Positions 49,681 through 57,945 of a stretch of 64,000 bases of DNA are shown one piece after another. The stretch lies in NCBI RefSeq assembly GCF_000718025.1, contig NZ_JODS01000023.1, positions 55,356-119,355 on the forward strand, written 5' to 3'. The DNA comes from Kitasatospora purpeofusca (GTDB lineage Bacteria > Actinomycetota > Actinomycetes > Streptomycetales > Streptomycetaceae). The notes beneath the pieces were generated by a model that did no database searches, was not told where the DNA came from, and saw only the letters and a list, made by a program, of their open reading frames with translations. Each line of letters starts with the position of its first letter. Position 1 is the stretch's first letter. The position numbers and the translations under genes were made by a program.

Positions 49681-50026
49681 GTTGCTGAAGCTGGAGGCCG
49701 GGGACTCCCGGCCATTGCACGAGCAGGTTGCCGGAGCGATCCGGCGGGCCGTCGCTGAGGGCGAATGCGTGCCCGGGGAGCGGTTGCCGCCCGCGCGGGA
49801 CTTGGCGCGGGCGCTCGGGGTGAACGCGAACACGGTGCTGCGGGCACTACGCGCACTGCGGGACGAAGGAGTACTGGAGTTCCGCCGGGGACGCGGCATC
49901 AGCGTCGCCCTGGGTGCCGACCGTCGCGCCGAACTGCTGGACGCGGCGCGTCGGCTGGTCGCGGACGCGGCGCACGCAGGCTTCAGCCGGGAGGAGCTCG
50001 TCGAGATGATCAGGGGGCTGGAGTGA
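49679..50026 (+). CDS. GntR-family regulator, YtrA subfamily
   Basis: 115 residues, the size of the YtrA group that lacks a large effector domain. MLLKLEAGDSRPLHEQVAGAIRRAVAEGE leads into the winged helix LPPARDLARALGVNANTVLRALRALRDEG and the wing FRRGRGISVAL. A short helical tail serves for dimerisation. The start is probably leaderless. Stop and start overlap (GTGA) with the DUF1648 gene, its likely target or partner. Confidence 0.9.
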   Translation: MLLKLEAGDSRPLHEQVAGAIRRAVAEGECVPGERLPPARDLARALGVNANTVLRALRALRDEGVLEFRRGRGISVALGADRRAELLDAARRLVADAAHAGFSREELVEMIRGLE

Positions 50027-51030
50027 AGAAGGTTTCGCAGGAGGAGGGGCGCAACGCCCGCAAGGACGCGGCGGCCCGGGCGATCGGACTGCTCGCGTTC
50101 GGTGCACTCGCCCTCGGGGTGCTGGCGCTGCTGCTCGGGCTGCCGTGGGTGGCGCGTGACCGGTTGCCGGAGCCCTTGGCCACGCACTGGAACGGGACAC
50201 GAGCGGACGGTTCGATGTCGTTCGCGGCCGCGGTGGGCTTCCCCGCCGCACTGTGGGCGGCCTCGGTCACGGCGGCCGCCGTCGCCCGGTGGCGCGGCGG
50301 GGAGCAGGGGAAGGCCTGGTCGGCGGTCGGGCTCGGCTTCGGGGGTGCGCTGCTGACAGGCGCGCAGGCTTCGATCGTCTCGGCCAACCTGGACCGGCCG
50401 ACCTGGCAGGAGGCCCGGCCGCTGGGTGCCGAGGTGCTGCTGGTCCTGGTGGCGGCGGTCGCGGCCGGCGCGCTGGCCTGGTGGCTCGCCCGGCCGCAGG
50501 GCCCGGGGCCGCTCACCGCGACCGCCGCCGACGGCCCCCGCCTGGACCTGCCGGAGGGGCAGCGCGCCGTCTGGCTCTCCCGGGCGGTCAATCCCTGGCT
50601 GGGACTGCTGGCCGCGGTGGCCGGGCTGGGCGCGGCGGGGGCGGCACTGGCCGGGTTCGCCGGGCTGGGCGGGGCGGCCTGGGCGACGGCCGCACCGCTG
50701 GCGGTCGTCGCGCTGGCGGGGCTCGGCTGCTCCTCGGTGCAGGCGCGGGTGACCGAGCGCGGCCTGGATGTGGCGTTCGGCCCGCTCGGCCGGCCGTCCC
50801 GGCACTGGGATCCGGAGGAGATCGTCTCGGCCCGGGCCGAGACCCGCACCCCGGCCCAGGTGGGCGGCTGGGGCTACCGGCTGAGCGGCCTGGGCACCAC
50901 GGTCATGCTGCGCCGCGGCGAGTGCCTGGTGATCCGGCCCCGACAGGGCGCGGAGTTCGCGGTGAGCGTGGACGACGCCGAGCGCGGCGCCGCCCTGCTG
51001 AACACCCTGACCGCACCCCGGAGCGCCTGA
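50023..51030 (+). CDS. DUF1648-domain membrane protein
   Basis: 335 residues. The N-terminal helix (ARAIGLLAFGALALGVLALLLG) and the DUF1648 motif DRLPEPLATHWNGTRADGSMSF are followed by five or more further hydrophobic segments and a soluble C-terminal domain (about 245-335, ARVTERGLDVAFGPLGRP, DPEEIVSARAET, EFAVSVDDAERGAALLNTL) that resembles a PH-like fold. YtrA-type GntR genes are often followed by such membrane proteins, sometimes related to SdpI-like immunity. The exact role is unknown. It starts at GTG 50023, overlapping the gntR stop. Confidence 0.8.
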   Translation: MKKVSQEEGRNARKDAAARAIGLLAFGALALGVLALLLGLPWVARDRLPEPLATHWNGTRADGSMSFAAAVGFPAALWAASVTAAAVARWRGGEQGKAWSAVGLGFGGALLTGAQASIVSANLDRPTWQEARPLGAEVLLVLVAAVAAGALAWWLARPQGPGPLTATAADGPRLDLPEGQRAVWLSRAVNPWLGLLAAVAGLGAAGAALAGFAGLGGAAWATAAPLAVVALAGLGCSSVQARVTERGLDVAFGPLGRPSRHWDPEEIVSARAETRTPAQVGGWGYRLSGLGTTVMLRRGECLVIRPRQGAEFAVSVDDAERGAALLNTLTAPRSA

Positions 51031-51112
51031 CCGGCCGAGGGGCCGTACAGCCGCCGGGCCGCCGGGGCCGCCGGCCGGCGCACCCACCCGGCACGGCCGG
51101 CGGCGGGGAACG

Positions 51113-51982
51113 TCAGCCGCGACGCTTCGGACGGCCGCGCCGGGCGGCCGCCGCGCCACCGGACGACGATCCGGAACCACCCCGGGCGCGCCCACCGGCG
51201 GTGGCGCGGCCTCCCGCGGCCGGCTTGCCCGAGCCCTTGGGGGCACCGCCCTTGGCCGCACCGCCCTTGCCGGTGCCGCCCTTCGCCCCACCGGTGCCGC
51301 CCTTCGAGCCGCCGGTACGGCCCGGGGCGGACTTCGCCGCCGGGACCTCGGCCGAGGTCGCGGCCGTCTGGCCCCGGCCGCGCGAGCTGTTGACCGTGCG
51401 GCCCCGGACGATGCCGATGAACTCCTCCACCAGGTCGGTGGTCTGCTCCTCCGGCCAGGACAGCGCGATCCGGGACTGCGGGGCGTCCGCCATCGTCCGG
51501 TAGGTGAGGTCGCGCCGGTGGTGCAGGCGTGCCAGCGACTGCGGGACGAGCAGCACCCCGACCCCGGCCGCGACCAGCTCGATCGCGTCGGCCGTGGTCG
51601 CCGGCCGCTCGATGGCGGGCCGCCCGGGCAGCTGCTCCCATTCGAGGGTGTCGTCGAGCGGGTGGAAGACCACATCGTCGGCGAGGTCCGCGACAGTGAC
51701 CTCCTCGGCCGCCGCCAGCCAGTGGTCCTTGGGGAACACCACCACCGTCGTCTCGGTGTACAGCGGGATCGCGCTCAGACCGGTCCGGTCGACCGGCAGC
51801 CGCAGCAGCCCCGCGTCCGCGTCGCCCGCGCGCAGCGTCGGCTCCCCGTCGGCGGCTTCGACCGCGACCAGGGCGAGCGGAACGTCCGGGAGACGCTCCG
51901 ACCAGACGCGCGCCCACTTGCCGGGGGTCACGCCCGGGACGTACGCCAACCGGAACGAGGGTGTCACCTGCATCTCTGTCAC
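51113..51982 (-). CDS. LysR-type effector-domain protein without HTH, AT-hook-like tail
   Basis: 289 residues. PSFRLAYVPGVTPGKWARVW starts a periplasmic-binding-protein-like LysR substrate domain (about 5-200: LYTETTVVVFPKDHWLA, LVAAGVGVLLVPQSLARLHH). No N-terminal winged helix exists in any frame upstream. From about residue 215 the protein is Gly/Lys/Ala-rich (GGTGGAKGGTGKGGAAKGGA) and ends AARRGRPKRRG, with the RGRP core of AT-hook DNA-binding motifs. GTG 51982 is chosen since TAGCCT (51990-51995) is 7 nt upstream, giving a leaderless mRNA. It is divergent from the DUF5997 gene, 58 bp away, a conserved neighbourhood in Streptomyces. Confidence 0.82.
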   Translation of the reverse strand: MTEMQVTPSFRLAYVPGVTPGKWARVWSERLPDVPLALVAVEAADGEPTLRAGDADAGLLRLPVDRTGLSAIPLYTETTVVVFPKDHWLAAAEEVTVADLADDVVFHPLDDTLEWEQLPGRPAIERPATTADAIELVAAGVGVLLVPQSLARLHHRRDLTYRTMADAPQSRIALSWPEEQTTDLVEEFIGIVRGRTVNSSRGRGQTAATSAEVPAAKSAPGRTGGSKGGTGGAKGGTGKGGAAKGGAPKGSGKPAAGGRATAGGRARGGSGSSSGGAAAARRGRPKRRG

Positions 51983-52040
51983 CCGCCCAAGGCTACCGAC
52001 CGTGACAGCGGGCGTCGGCCGCTCGCTTACCCTGGTGACC

Positions 52041-52475
52041 ATGACATCGCTCAAGCAGAAGACCACGCAGACCATGAAGCCGGCGACGGCGGCGAAGAAG
52101 CTCGGGGTCTACCTCGGCGCCACCCCTGCCGACTTCCAGTCGGGCGTGATCTCCCGCGAGGAGCTCACCGCCCTGCAGACCGAGCCGCCGCAGTGGCTCC
52201 AGGACCTGCGCCGCAACGGCCCGCACCCGCGTTCCGTGGTGGCCACCCGGCTCGGCGTCTCCGCGTCCGGCCTGGCGCGCGGCGGCATCACCGAGGCGCT
52301 CACCACCGAGCAGATCGAGGAGCTCCGCGAGGAGAACCCGGAGTGGCTCCGGCGCGAGCGGACGATCCAGGAGGAGGTCCGCAAGGAGTCCGTGCGCGTC
52401 AAGGAGAAGCACGAGAAGGAGGAGAAGCAGCGCCAGCAGGCCGCTGCGGCGGCCGAGCGCGAGAAGCGCGGCTGA
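52041..52475 (+). CDS. DUF5997 family protein
   Basis: 144 residues. TMKPATAAKKLGVYLGATPA, then LQTEPPQWLQDLRRNGPHPR and SVVATRLGVSASGLARGGIT define DUF5997, an actinobacterial family of unknown function with a helix-turn-helix-like centre. The C-terminal 40 residues are a highly charged helix (EEVRKESVRVKEKHEKEEKQ), probably a coiled coil. TACCCT (52028-52033) lies 7 nt before the ATG, so the mRNA is likely leaderless. It shares a short divergent promoter region with the LysR-domain gene. Confidence 0.88.
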   Translation: MTSLKQKTTQTMKPATAAKKLGVYLGATPADFQSGVISREELTALQTEPPQWLQDLRRNGPHPRSVVATRLGVSASGLARGGITEALTTEQIEELREENPEWLRRERTIQEEVRKESVRVKEKHEKEEKQRQQAAAAAEREKRG

Positions 52476-52511
52476 CCTGCGGAGTTCCACCTGCTCCACG
52501 CTGCTCCTCCC

Positions 52512-52541
52512 CGGCCCCCCGGCGCTCGCGCCGGGGGGCCG
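52512..52541 (+). terminator. Terminator after the DUF5997 gene
   Basis: CGGCCCCCCGGCGC and GCGCCGGGGGGCCG pair perfectly (14 bp, tight 2-nt loop that opens to 6), 36 nt after the stop. Confidence 0.8.
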
Positions 52542-52955
52542 TCGTTCGTCCGGGGACAGGCACACGGGGACAGTCCGGGAGGGCGTCGGGCAAGCCTTCG
52601 ACAAGGCGTCCGGCGCGGCCTCCGGCCGAGCAGGACGGGCACGGGCGACTCGCACAGACGCACGAGCGAGGGCCCTCGAAATCGGTCGAAAATCCACTCC
52701 AATGCCGCACATCGACTCGAAAGGGTTCGTGCGCGTTCGACCACGTAAGCACCGTCACCGGGCCCGACGATCCGGTCGGACGTCCCGAAGGGCCGGCCCG
52801 ACCGGTGGGACGGGAGCCGCCCGGGTGGCGACGCGGAGCCGGGCGGGTGACCTGCTCGACGTGTCGGCGGGGATTCGGCAGGCCCGGCGTGCGTCGGTGG
52901 GAACGCGCCGCTCCCGAGCGGCGCGCGCCCCTGCCCCCGGACCTGAGAGCCGCCG
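52542..52955. other. Gene-free leader region of the Rpf-like gene
   Basis: 414 bp with no coding signal. Streptomyces rpf genes usually carry a c-di-AMP (ydaO-type) riboswitch here; I could not find its conserved elements, but GC stems such as CCGAAGGGCCGG are present. The promoter is not clear. Confidence 0.4.
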
Positions 52956-53582
52956 ATGCCCCCCATCGCGCACCTGCGCCGCCTGCTCCCCACCGCCGTG
53001 TGCACCCTGGCCGCCGTCCTCGCCGCCCCCGCCGCGGCGCACGCCGCGCCACCGGGCTCAGGAGGCAGAGCGGGCATCGATCGGGGGACAGTGATCGACT
53101 GGGAGCGGGTCGCCGCCTGCGAGAGCAGCGGGGACTGGCACATCAACACCGGCAACGGCTACTTCGGCGGCCTCCAGTTCGACGAGCCGACCTGGGAGGA
53201 GACCGGCGGCCTCCGCTACGCCCCGCGCGCCGACCTGGCCAGCCGGGACGAGCAGATCGCCGTCGCCAACGCCCTCGCCGAACAACGCGGGCTCACCCCG
53301 TGGCCGGTCTGCGGCGCCCGCGCCGACCGCGACCGCGAACGCCCCCCGGTCGATTCGGCCGCCGAACGGGCGGAGACGCCCACCCCCGGCACCCCCGCCG
53401 CCCCTCCCCCGCCCGGGGGCCCCGCCACCTGGACGGTGCGCGACGACGACACCCTCGACAGCATCGCCGAGCAGTTGCAGGTCCCCGGCGGCTGGCAGGC
53501 GCTGTACGACCGGAACCGCGCGGTCCTCGGCGAGGACCCCGACCTCATCCAGCCCGGCCAGGAGCTGACCCTCCCCGTCTGA
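52956..53582 (+). CDS. Rpf-like transglycosylase with LysM domain, secreted
   Basis: 208 residues. Signal peptide with core LPTAVCTLAAVLAAPAA and cleavage after AHA. The Rpf/transglycosylase domain (about 45-120) has DWERVAACESSGDWHINTGN with the catalytic Glu in ACES, and GYFGGLQFDEPTWEE. A Pro/Ala/Thr linker leads to a C-terminal LysM (TWTVRDDDTLDSIAEQLQVP to LIQPGQELTLP) that binds peptidoglycan. Known role of the family: muralytic activity needed for resuscitation and spore germination. It is monocistronic. GC-type repeats follow the stop. Confidence 0.93.
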   Translation: MPPIAHLRRLLPTAVCTLAAVLAAPAAAHAAPPGSGGRAGIDRGTVIDWERVAACESSGDWHINTGNGYFGGLQFDEPTWEETGGLRYAPRADLASRDEQIAVANALAEQRGLTPWPVCGARADRDRERPPVDSAAERAETPTPGTPAAPPPPGGPATWTVRDDDTLDSIAEQLQVPGGWQALYDRNRAVLGEDPDLIQPGQELTLPV

Positions 53583-53611
53583 CCCCGCCCCGAGGCCCAG
53601 CGCGAACCAGC

Positions 53612-53639
53612 GCACACCGCACACCGCACACCGCACACC
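53612..53639. repeat. 7-bp tandem repeat GCACACC x4
   Basis: Four perfect copies of GCACACC follow the rpf-like gene; two GCATCCGTCC copies lie near 53685-53706 before the cupin stop. The intervening stretch has no gene. Confidence 0.7.
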
Positions 53640-53711
53640 GCGAAGCCTCCGACCGGCCGGTGCCCCCGCTCCCACGGGGGCGCCGGCCGCATCCGTCCGC
53701 ATCCGTCCGCG

Positions 53712-54128
53712 TCAGCCGACGGTGGGAGGCCAGGGGCCGTCCTCGGGACGGGCTTCGGTGGTGGAGCCGTCCGGCCAGGGCGGCATGGTGATGGCGACAA
53801 TGCGCAGCGGGCCGGGGCTGTCCGGATCGGCACGGAACTGGAAGGCCGTTCCCAGGGGTACCGAGACCGATGTTCCCGCCCGCAGGACGTCCACGGACTC
53901 CCGGCCGGACTGCCGCCGCCAGATCCGGCCCCGGCCGGCCGTGACGTACCAGAGCTCCTGCACGGTGGCGTGGGAGACGGCGCGGGTGACAACACCGGGA
54001 GCGAGTTCGAAGACGGCCTGACTGCCGAGGCCGTCCAGGGTCAGCAACGGCCGGACGGTAGCACCGTCCGGGGCGACCACGACCGGGGCGTTCTCGACCT
54101 CGGCGGTGCGGAACGGCTGCTCGTCCAT
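53712..54128 (-). CDS. Cupin-domain protein
   Basis: 138 residues. The beta-barrel core has VTRAVSHATVQELWYVTAGRG (cupin motif 1 with His, His and Glu-like residues: SHATVQELWYV) and VPLGTAFQFRADPDSPGPL (motif 2). Only one clear metal His is visible, so activity is uncertain; it may be a binding protein or isomerase. ATG 54128 begins MDEQPFRTAEV. No operon partner is seen. Confidence 0.75.
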   Translation of the reverse strand: MDEQPFRTAEVENAPVVVAPDGATVRPLLTLDGLGSQAVFELAPGVVTRAVSHATVQELWYVTAGRGRIWRRQSGRESVDVLRAGTSVSVPLGTAFQFRADPDSPGPLRIVAITMPPWPDGSTTEARPEDGPWPPTVG

Positions 54129-54496
54129 ACGAACCGGACCCCTCTCGACACGGGCACCCCCACGCGCCCACTCGCGATGGGACCACACCCCGGACCGTCC
54201 CGCCAGAGCGCACCCTCCGCCGCAACGCCGCGATACCGGGCTCCTTGCAGGTGGCGACCGCTCCGCGCCCGCCCGGGCGGCTCCGGGCCCGCGGAACCGC
54301 AGGTCGGCGAGCTCCGGAGCGCGACCGGGCATCCTCGGGTCGGCTCTCGAAGAGCGCCTGGTGGGCCCGGTCGGTCTCCGGGCCTCCGTGGTGGACGGTG
54401 CCGGTGACCGTGATGCCGGTTCGACGCGAGCACCTGCCCGCCCGGCACGCCGGCGAGATCCCGGTGCGGTGGCCGTCCGGGCCGGGCGACCGGCGC
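54129..54496. other. Gene-free stretch
   Basis: 368 bp upstream of the cupin gene. Open frames on both strands are Arg/Pro-rich compositional artefacts. I see no gene and no clear promoter. Confidence 0.45.
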
Positions 54497-54892
54497 CTAC
54501 GCCCCGGGAGGTTGCACCCATGGGGCCAGGCGCTCGCCGGGCGCGGGACTCGGCCGCCAGTACCGGAAGACGGTTCCCTGGACGATTTCGAGGCCGCCGG
54601 CTGCGATCAGCCCGGCAGCGGGCTCCGGGCCCCCCGCGTCGGCCTCGAACGCGACCACCAGCGCAGGGATCTCGCCGGTCTGCCGCGAGACCACCCGCAC
54701 CTCTTCCGGTGTCGGCTCACGGAAGGTCGGATCCTGGAATGCGGCGGGACAGGTGACGAAGAGCGGGTCGCTGAAGACAAGCTCCAGACCGTGGTGGTAC
54801 GACAGGTCGGAGCCAGCGCCCAGCCTCAACCGCCCGGCATTCCATTCGACAACGTCCCAGTCCCACCATGACCCCTCGGGAAGTTGGATCAC
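54497..54892 (-). CDS. Small protein of unknown function
   Basis: 131 residues, no recognised family. It begins VIQLPEGSWWDWDVVEWNAG, then GSDLSYHHGLELVFSDPLFV and EVRVVSRQTGEIPALVVAFEADA, a mainly beta-strand soluble protein resembling other Streptomyces hypothetical proteins of this size. GTG 54892 is chosen since the frame further upstream is low-complexity; GGGGGCGGG is a weak ribosome site. Confidence 0.6.
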   Translation of the reverse strand: MIQLPEGSWWDWDVVEWNAGRLRLGAGSDLSYHHGLELVFSDPLFVTCPAAFQDPTFREPTPEEVRVVSRQTGEIPALVVAFEADAGGPEPAAGLIAAGGLEIVQGTVFRYWRPSPAPGERLAPWVQPPGA

Positions 54893-54992
54893 GAGCCCGC
54901 CCCCAGATCGATGATCAGGCAGGCTACCCCGGGGGCGGGGCGGGTTCCTCGTCGACCGCTTCGGCTGCGCGGGCGGTGTCAGTGCCGCGGTG

Positions 54993-56063
54993 TCAGTGCG
55001 GGGGTGTGTGGCCGCTCGGGGGCCATGGGCGGACGAAGGGGTGGTTGAGGTGGGCGGTGCCGAGGAGCGCGCCGGTGCGGCGGGCCTCGGCGAGGAGTTC
55101 TTCACGGGTGCGGCGGGCTGTGTCCGGGTCGGCCTCGAAGAGGTAGCGCACGGCGGGGGTGGCGAGTTGGACGGCGTGGACCAGGACGTCGCCGGTGAGC
55201 AGCAGGCGGTCCCCGCCGCCGTCGACCAGGACCGACTGGTGGCCCGGTGTGTGGCCGGGGGTCGGGAGCAGGGTGATCGCGCCGCCTCCGGGACCGGCCC
55301 GGCCGGCGAGCACCGTGCGGCCGTCGACCTCGTGCAACTGTCCGGCGCGCAGCAGCGGTTCGACGACGTAGGTGCGTGCCGTCCGGGTCGGGCCGAGCGC
55401 CGCGACCTCGGCGTGCTGCACCACGTAGCGGGCGTTCGGGAACACCGGTACGCCCTCGGGGGTGACCGACCAGCCGTAGTGGTCCTCGTGGAGGTGGGTC
55501 AGGACCACCGCTTCGACGTCCGCCGGGGCGATCCCGGTCCGGGCCAGGACGGCGGGCAGCCGGCCGGGGACGGGCGCCCAGCCGGAGGCCGGGCTGCCGA
55601 CCGGGCCGATACCGGTGTCCACCAGGGTGACCCGGCCGCCGGGGCGGCGGACGGCGTAGCAGCGGAAGTCGAGTTGCCAGGTGTCGTTCGGGCCGAAGGC
55701 GGCCGGGTCGAGGCGGCGGGCGCGCTCCCAGTCGGTGGCCGTCGCGTCGGGGAAGGCGGCCTGTGCGGTGCCGGGGAACGGGCCGTGGGCGTCGAGCAGC
55801 GCCAGCACCTCGTACCGGCCGAACCGCCGCACCACGACGGCACCGGCCGACGCGGCGGAACCGGCGGGCTCGGCGGGCTCGGCGGCGGCGGGCGTTGCCG
55901 CGACGAGCGGGCGCAGCGCCACCGCGCCCGCGACGGCGAGCGCGCCGCGCAGCACCCGGCGGCGCCCGGGCCGGTCGGACACGGCCTCGGGTCCGGCTCC
56001 GGGGCCGGAGCCAGAGCCGGGGTCTTCGGCGAAGGGGACGGTGGGAACGGTCGGATCGTTCAT
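54993..56063 (-). CDS. Tat-exported MBL-fold metallohydrolase
   Basis: 356 residues. A twin-arginine signal occurs near residue 34 (GRRRVLRGALAVAGAVAL), with cleavage after AAAAEPA-type sequence. The metallo-beta-lactamase fold has VVLTHLHEDHYGW (HxHxDH), LPTPGHTPGHQSV and LLTGDVLV, then a late GTAHLNHPF; the full dinuclear zinc set is present. It resembles lactonases of the AiiA/AidC type; acyl-homoserine-lactone or other ester hydrolysis is inferred only. It is divergent from the gene at 56270. Confidence 0.85.
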   Translation of the reverse strand: MNDPTVPTVPFAEDPGSGSGPGAGPEAVSDRPGRRRVLRGALAVAGAVALRPLVAATPAAAEPAEPAGSAASAGAVVVRRFGRYEVLALLDAHGPFPGTAQAAFPDATATDWERARRLDPAAFGPNDTWQLDFRCYAVRRPGGRVTLVDTGIGPVGSPASGWAPVPGRLPAVLARTGIAPADVEAVVLTHLHEDHYGWSVTPEGVPVFPNARYVVQHAEVAALGPTRTARTYVVEPLLRAGQLHEVDGRTVLAGRAGPGGGAITLLPTPGHTPGHQSVLVDGGGDRLLLTGDVLVHAVQLATPAVRYLFEADPDTARRTREELLAEARRTGALLGTAHLNHPFVRPWPPSGHTPPH

Positions 56064-56269
56064 CGGGACTCCTCGGAGGGGACGCGGACTGAGCGGGGGC
56101 CGAAGAGCGACTCAATGACTCGGGGTCGGCGCCCCGACCCCCGTACGGGGCGCCGACCGGTTCCACTGTCCCGCCGCGCCCGCCCCGGCGGCTTGTCGTT
56201 TCTTGTGCAATCCGTTCGCACCTGTGGAATCCGTTGGCGCGCGGGTAAGCACCGTGCGAGCATCGCCGG

Positions 56270-57043
56270 ATGATCGACCAGGAGCCTGTGTCGGCCGCCG
56301 ACCTGGTCGGCGCCCGCCTGACCCGGGTGACCGCCGCCCTCCAGGACCGGCAGTCCGCCACCGCGCCGCAGCTGTCGCACCTGTGGCTCCATCTGGAGGA
56401 CCTCGGGCCCGTGCTCGTCCGTTCGCCCGGCACCGGCCTGTCGTTCCGGGCCGCCGACGTGACCGGAGTGCCCGCCGGGGCGGGCACGACCACCGATCCG
56501 GCGGATCTGCCGCTGACGCGCTTCCTCGGGCGGCCGATCCGGTCGGTGAGCACGATCGAGTACCGGGAGGGCGGGACCGCCACGACCACCGGGACCGCCT
56601 TGCCCTCCGGGACCGCCTTGCCCACCGGAACCGCCTTCACCGCCGGGCTGGCCCTCGGCTTCGAGGGCGGACGTGTCCGGTTGCTGGGTCTGGACGGCGC
56701 GCTGCTGGTCGTCGGTCCCGAGGAGCACCTGGGCGGCGTCGAGGCCCGGCTCCACGAGGACACCGCGCTCGCGCGAGTGGTGTGGACCTGCAGCAGCAGC
56801 CCCTCGCAGTGGAACGCCTGGACGACCGGCGGCCGGTACCTGTACTTCCGCTACCGGCACGGCGAGGGCAGCGTCGAGCACTTCCCCGGCGGCCCGGATC
56901 CGGACACCTGGGACGAGGAGGGCTCCGGCCTGCTCGCCCGGTGGCACGACGGGAGCCGCGGCGGGGCGATCGACCTGGTGGACTTCCTCGTCCTGGCCGG
57001 CCTCCGGCTGGCGCCGAACTCCGAGGTGCTGGACGGCCGGTGA
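56270..57043 (+). CDS. Conserved Streptomyces-type protein of unknown function
   Basis: 257 residues. The C-terminal part (SQWNAWTTGGRYLYFRYRHG, EHFPGGPDPDTWDEEG, ARWHDGSRGGAIDLVDFL) recurs in many Streptomyces hypothetical proteins with an unknown function. A GTALPSGTALPTGTAF segment in the centre comes from three 18-bp tandem repeats (around 56584-56640) and marks a domain border. The N-terminal half (DLVGARLTRVTAAL, LWLHLEDLGPVLV) is a separate beta-rich domain. ATG 56270 follows a divergent promoter region shared with the MBL gene. Confidence 0.65.
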   Translation: MIDQEPVSAADLVGARLTRVTAALQDRQSATAPQLSHLWLHLEDLGPVLVRSPGTGLSFRAADVTGVPAGAGTTTDPADLPLTRFLGRPIRSVSTIEYREGGTATTTGTALPSGTALPTGTAFTAGLALGFEGGRVRLLGLDGALLVVGPEEHLGGVEARLHEDTALARVVWTCSSSPSQWNAWTTGGRYLYFRYRHGEGSVEHFPGGPDPDTWDEEGSGLLARWHDGSRGGAIDLVDFLVLAGLRLAPNSEVLDGR

Positions 57044-57084
57044 CGGACGACGACAGCGGGTCGCCCCGCGAGTAGGGTGCTGGC

Positions 57085-57936
57085 ATGGCGGTCGAACGTG
57101 CGACCCTGTTGAACGGGGACGACCTGTGTGTCGCCGACGTGTCCTGCCAGGACCCGCCGGAGGGGTGGACGGAGTTGCGGCCGGCGCCGGTGTTCGGGCT
57201 GGTGATGGTGCGGCGGGGGATGTTCCGGGGGCGGATCGACGGGGTCGACCAGGTGCTGGACCCGGCCTGCGTGTATGTCGAACGGGTCGGCTCCGAGCAG
57301 CAGTTCGCGCATCCGTGCGGCGGTGATCTCTACACCGAGCTGGTGCTCTCCGAGCCGCGGACCGCCGAACTGCTGGGCGGCGACCCGGAGGTGCCGCAGG
57401 GGCTGGTGTTCACCACGCCGCGGATGGCACTGGCGCACCGGATGCTCGTCGTCCGGGCGCGCGGCGGCGCGGACCCGTTCGAACTCGCCGAGCGTGCGGT
57501 CACCTTGGCGGGCGAGGTGCTGACGGCACTGGCGCCGGCGAGGGTGGAGAGCGGCCGGCCGGTCCGGGACGCGGCGCGCCGTCGCCTGGTGGACGCCGCA
57601 CGGGCCGCGCTGGCGGCGGACCTCGGGCTCGGGCTGGACGAGCTGGCCCGGGCGGTCGGCTGTTCGCCGCACCACCTGAGCCGGATCTTCCGGGCCTGCA
57701 CCGGCGAGGGGATCGCGCGCTACCGCAACCGGCTGCGGGTCACCCTCGCCCTGGAGCGGCTGACCGAGGGGGAGACGCGACTCGCCCTGCTGGCGCAGGA
57801 GTTGGGGTTCACCGACCAGGCGCATCTGACCCGGGTGGTGCACCGCGCGGCCGGACTGCCGCCCGGCCGGCTCCGGGCCCTGCTCGGTCCGCGGCCCGCC
57901 GGGTCCGGCGCGGTGACCGCCCCGGAGCACGCGTAG
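57085..57936 (+). CDS. AraC-family transcriptional regulator
   Basis: 283 residues. The C-terminal double HTH (about 165-265) has LGLDELARAVGCSPHHLSRI (first HTH), YRNRLRVTLALERLTEGE and LALLAQELGFTDQAHLTRVV (second HTH). The N-terminal region is a cupin-like sensor (LVMVRRGMFRGRIDGVDQVL, YVERVGSEQQFAHPCGGD). TAGGGT (57073-57078) lies 6 nt before ATG, so the transcript is leaderless. The following GNAT gene begins 9 nt after its stop. Confidence 0.9.
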   Translation: MAVERATLLNGDDLCVADVSCQDPPEGWTELRPAPVFGLVMVRRGMFRGRIDGVDQVLDPACVYVERVGSEQQFAHPCGGDLYTELVLSEPRTAELLGGDPEVPQGLVFTTPRMALAHRMLVVRARGGADPFELAERAVTLAGEVLTALAPARVESGRPVRDAARRRLVDAARAALAADLGLGLDELARAVGCSPHHLSRIFRACTGEGIARYRNRLRVTLALERLTEGETRLALLAQELGFTDQAHLTRVVHRAAGLPPGRLRALLGPRPAGSGAVTAPEHA

Positions 57937-57945
57937 GCTCGGCAG

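Noticed and set aside
52542..52955. c-di-AMP riboswitch before the rpf-like gene
   Set aside because: Position and length fit, but I did not find the conserved motif blocks.
53612..53639. Possible CRISPR array
   Set aside because: Units are 7 bp with no spacers and no cas genes; simple tandem repeat.
54245..54871. 208-codon plus-strand frame
   Set aside because: Arg/Pro-rich and antisense to the small gene at 54497; no conserved pattern.
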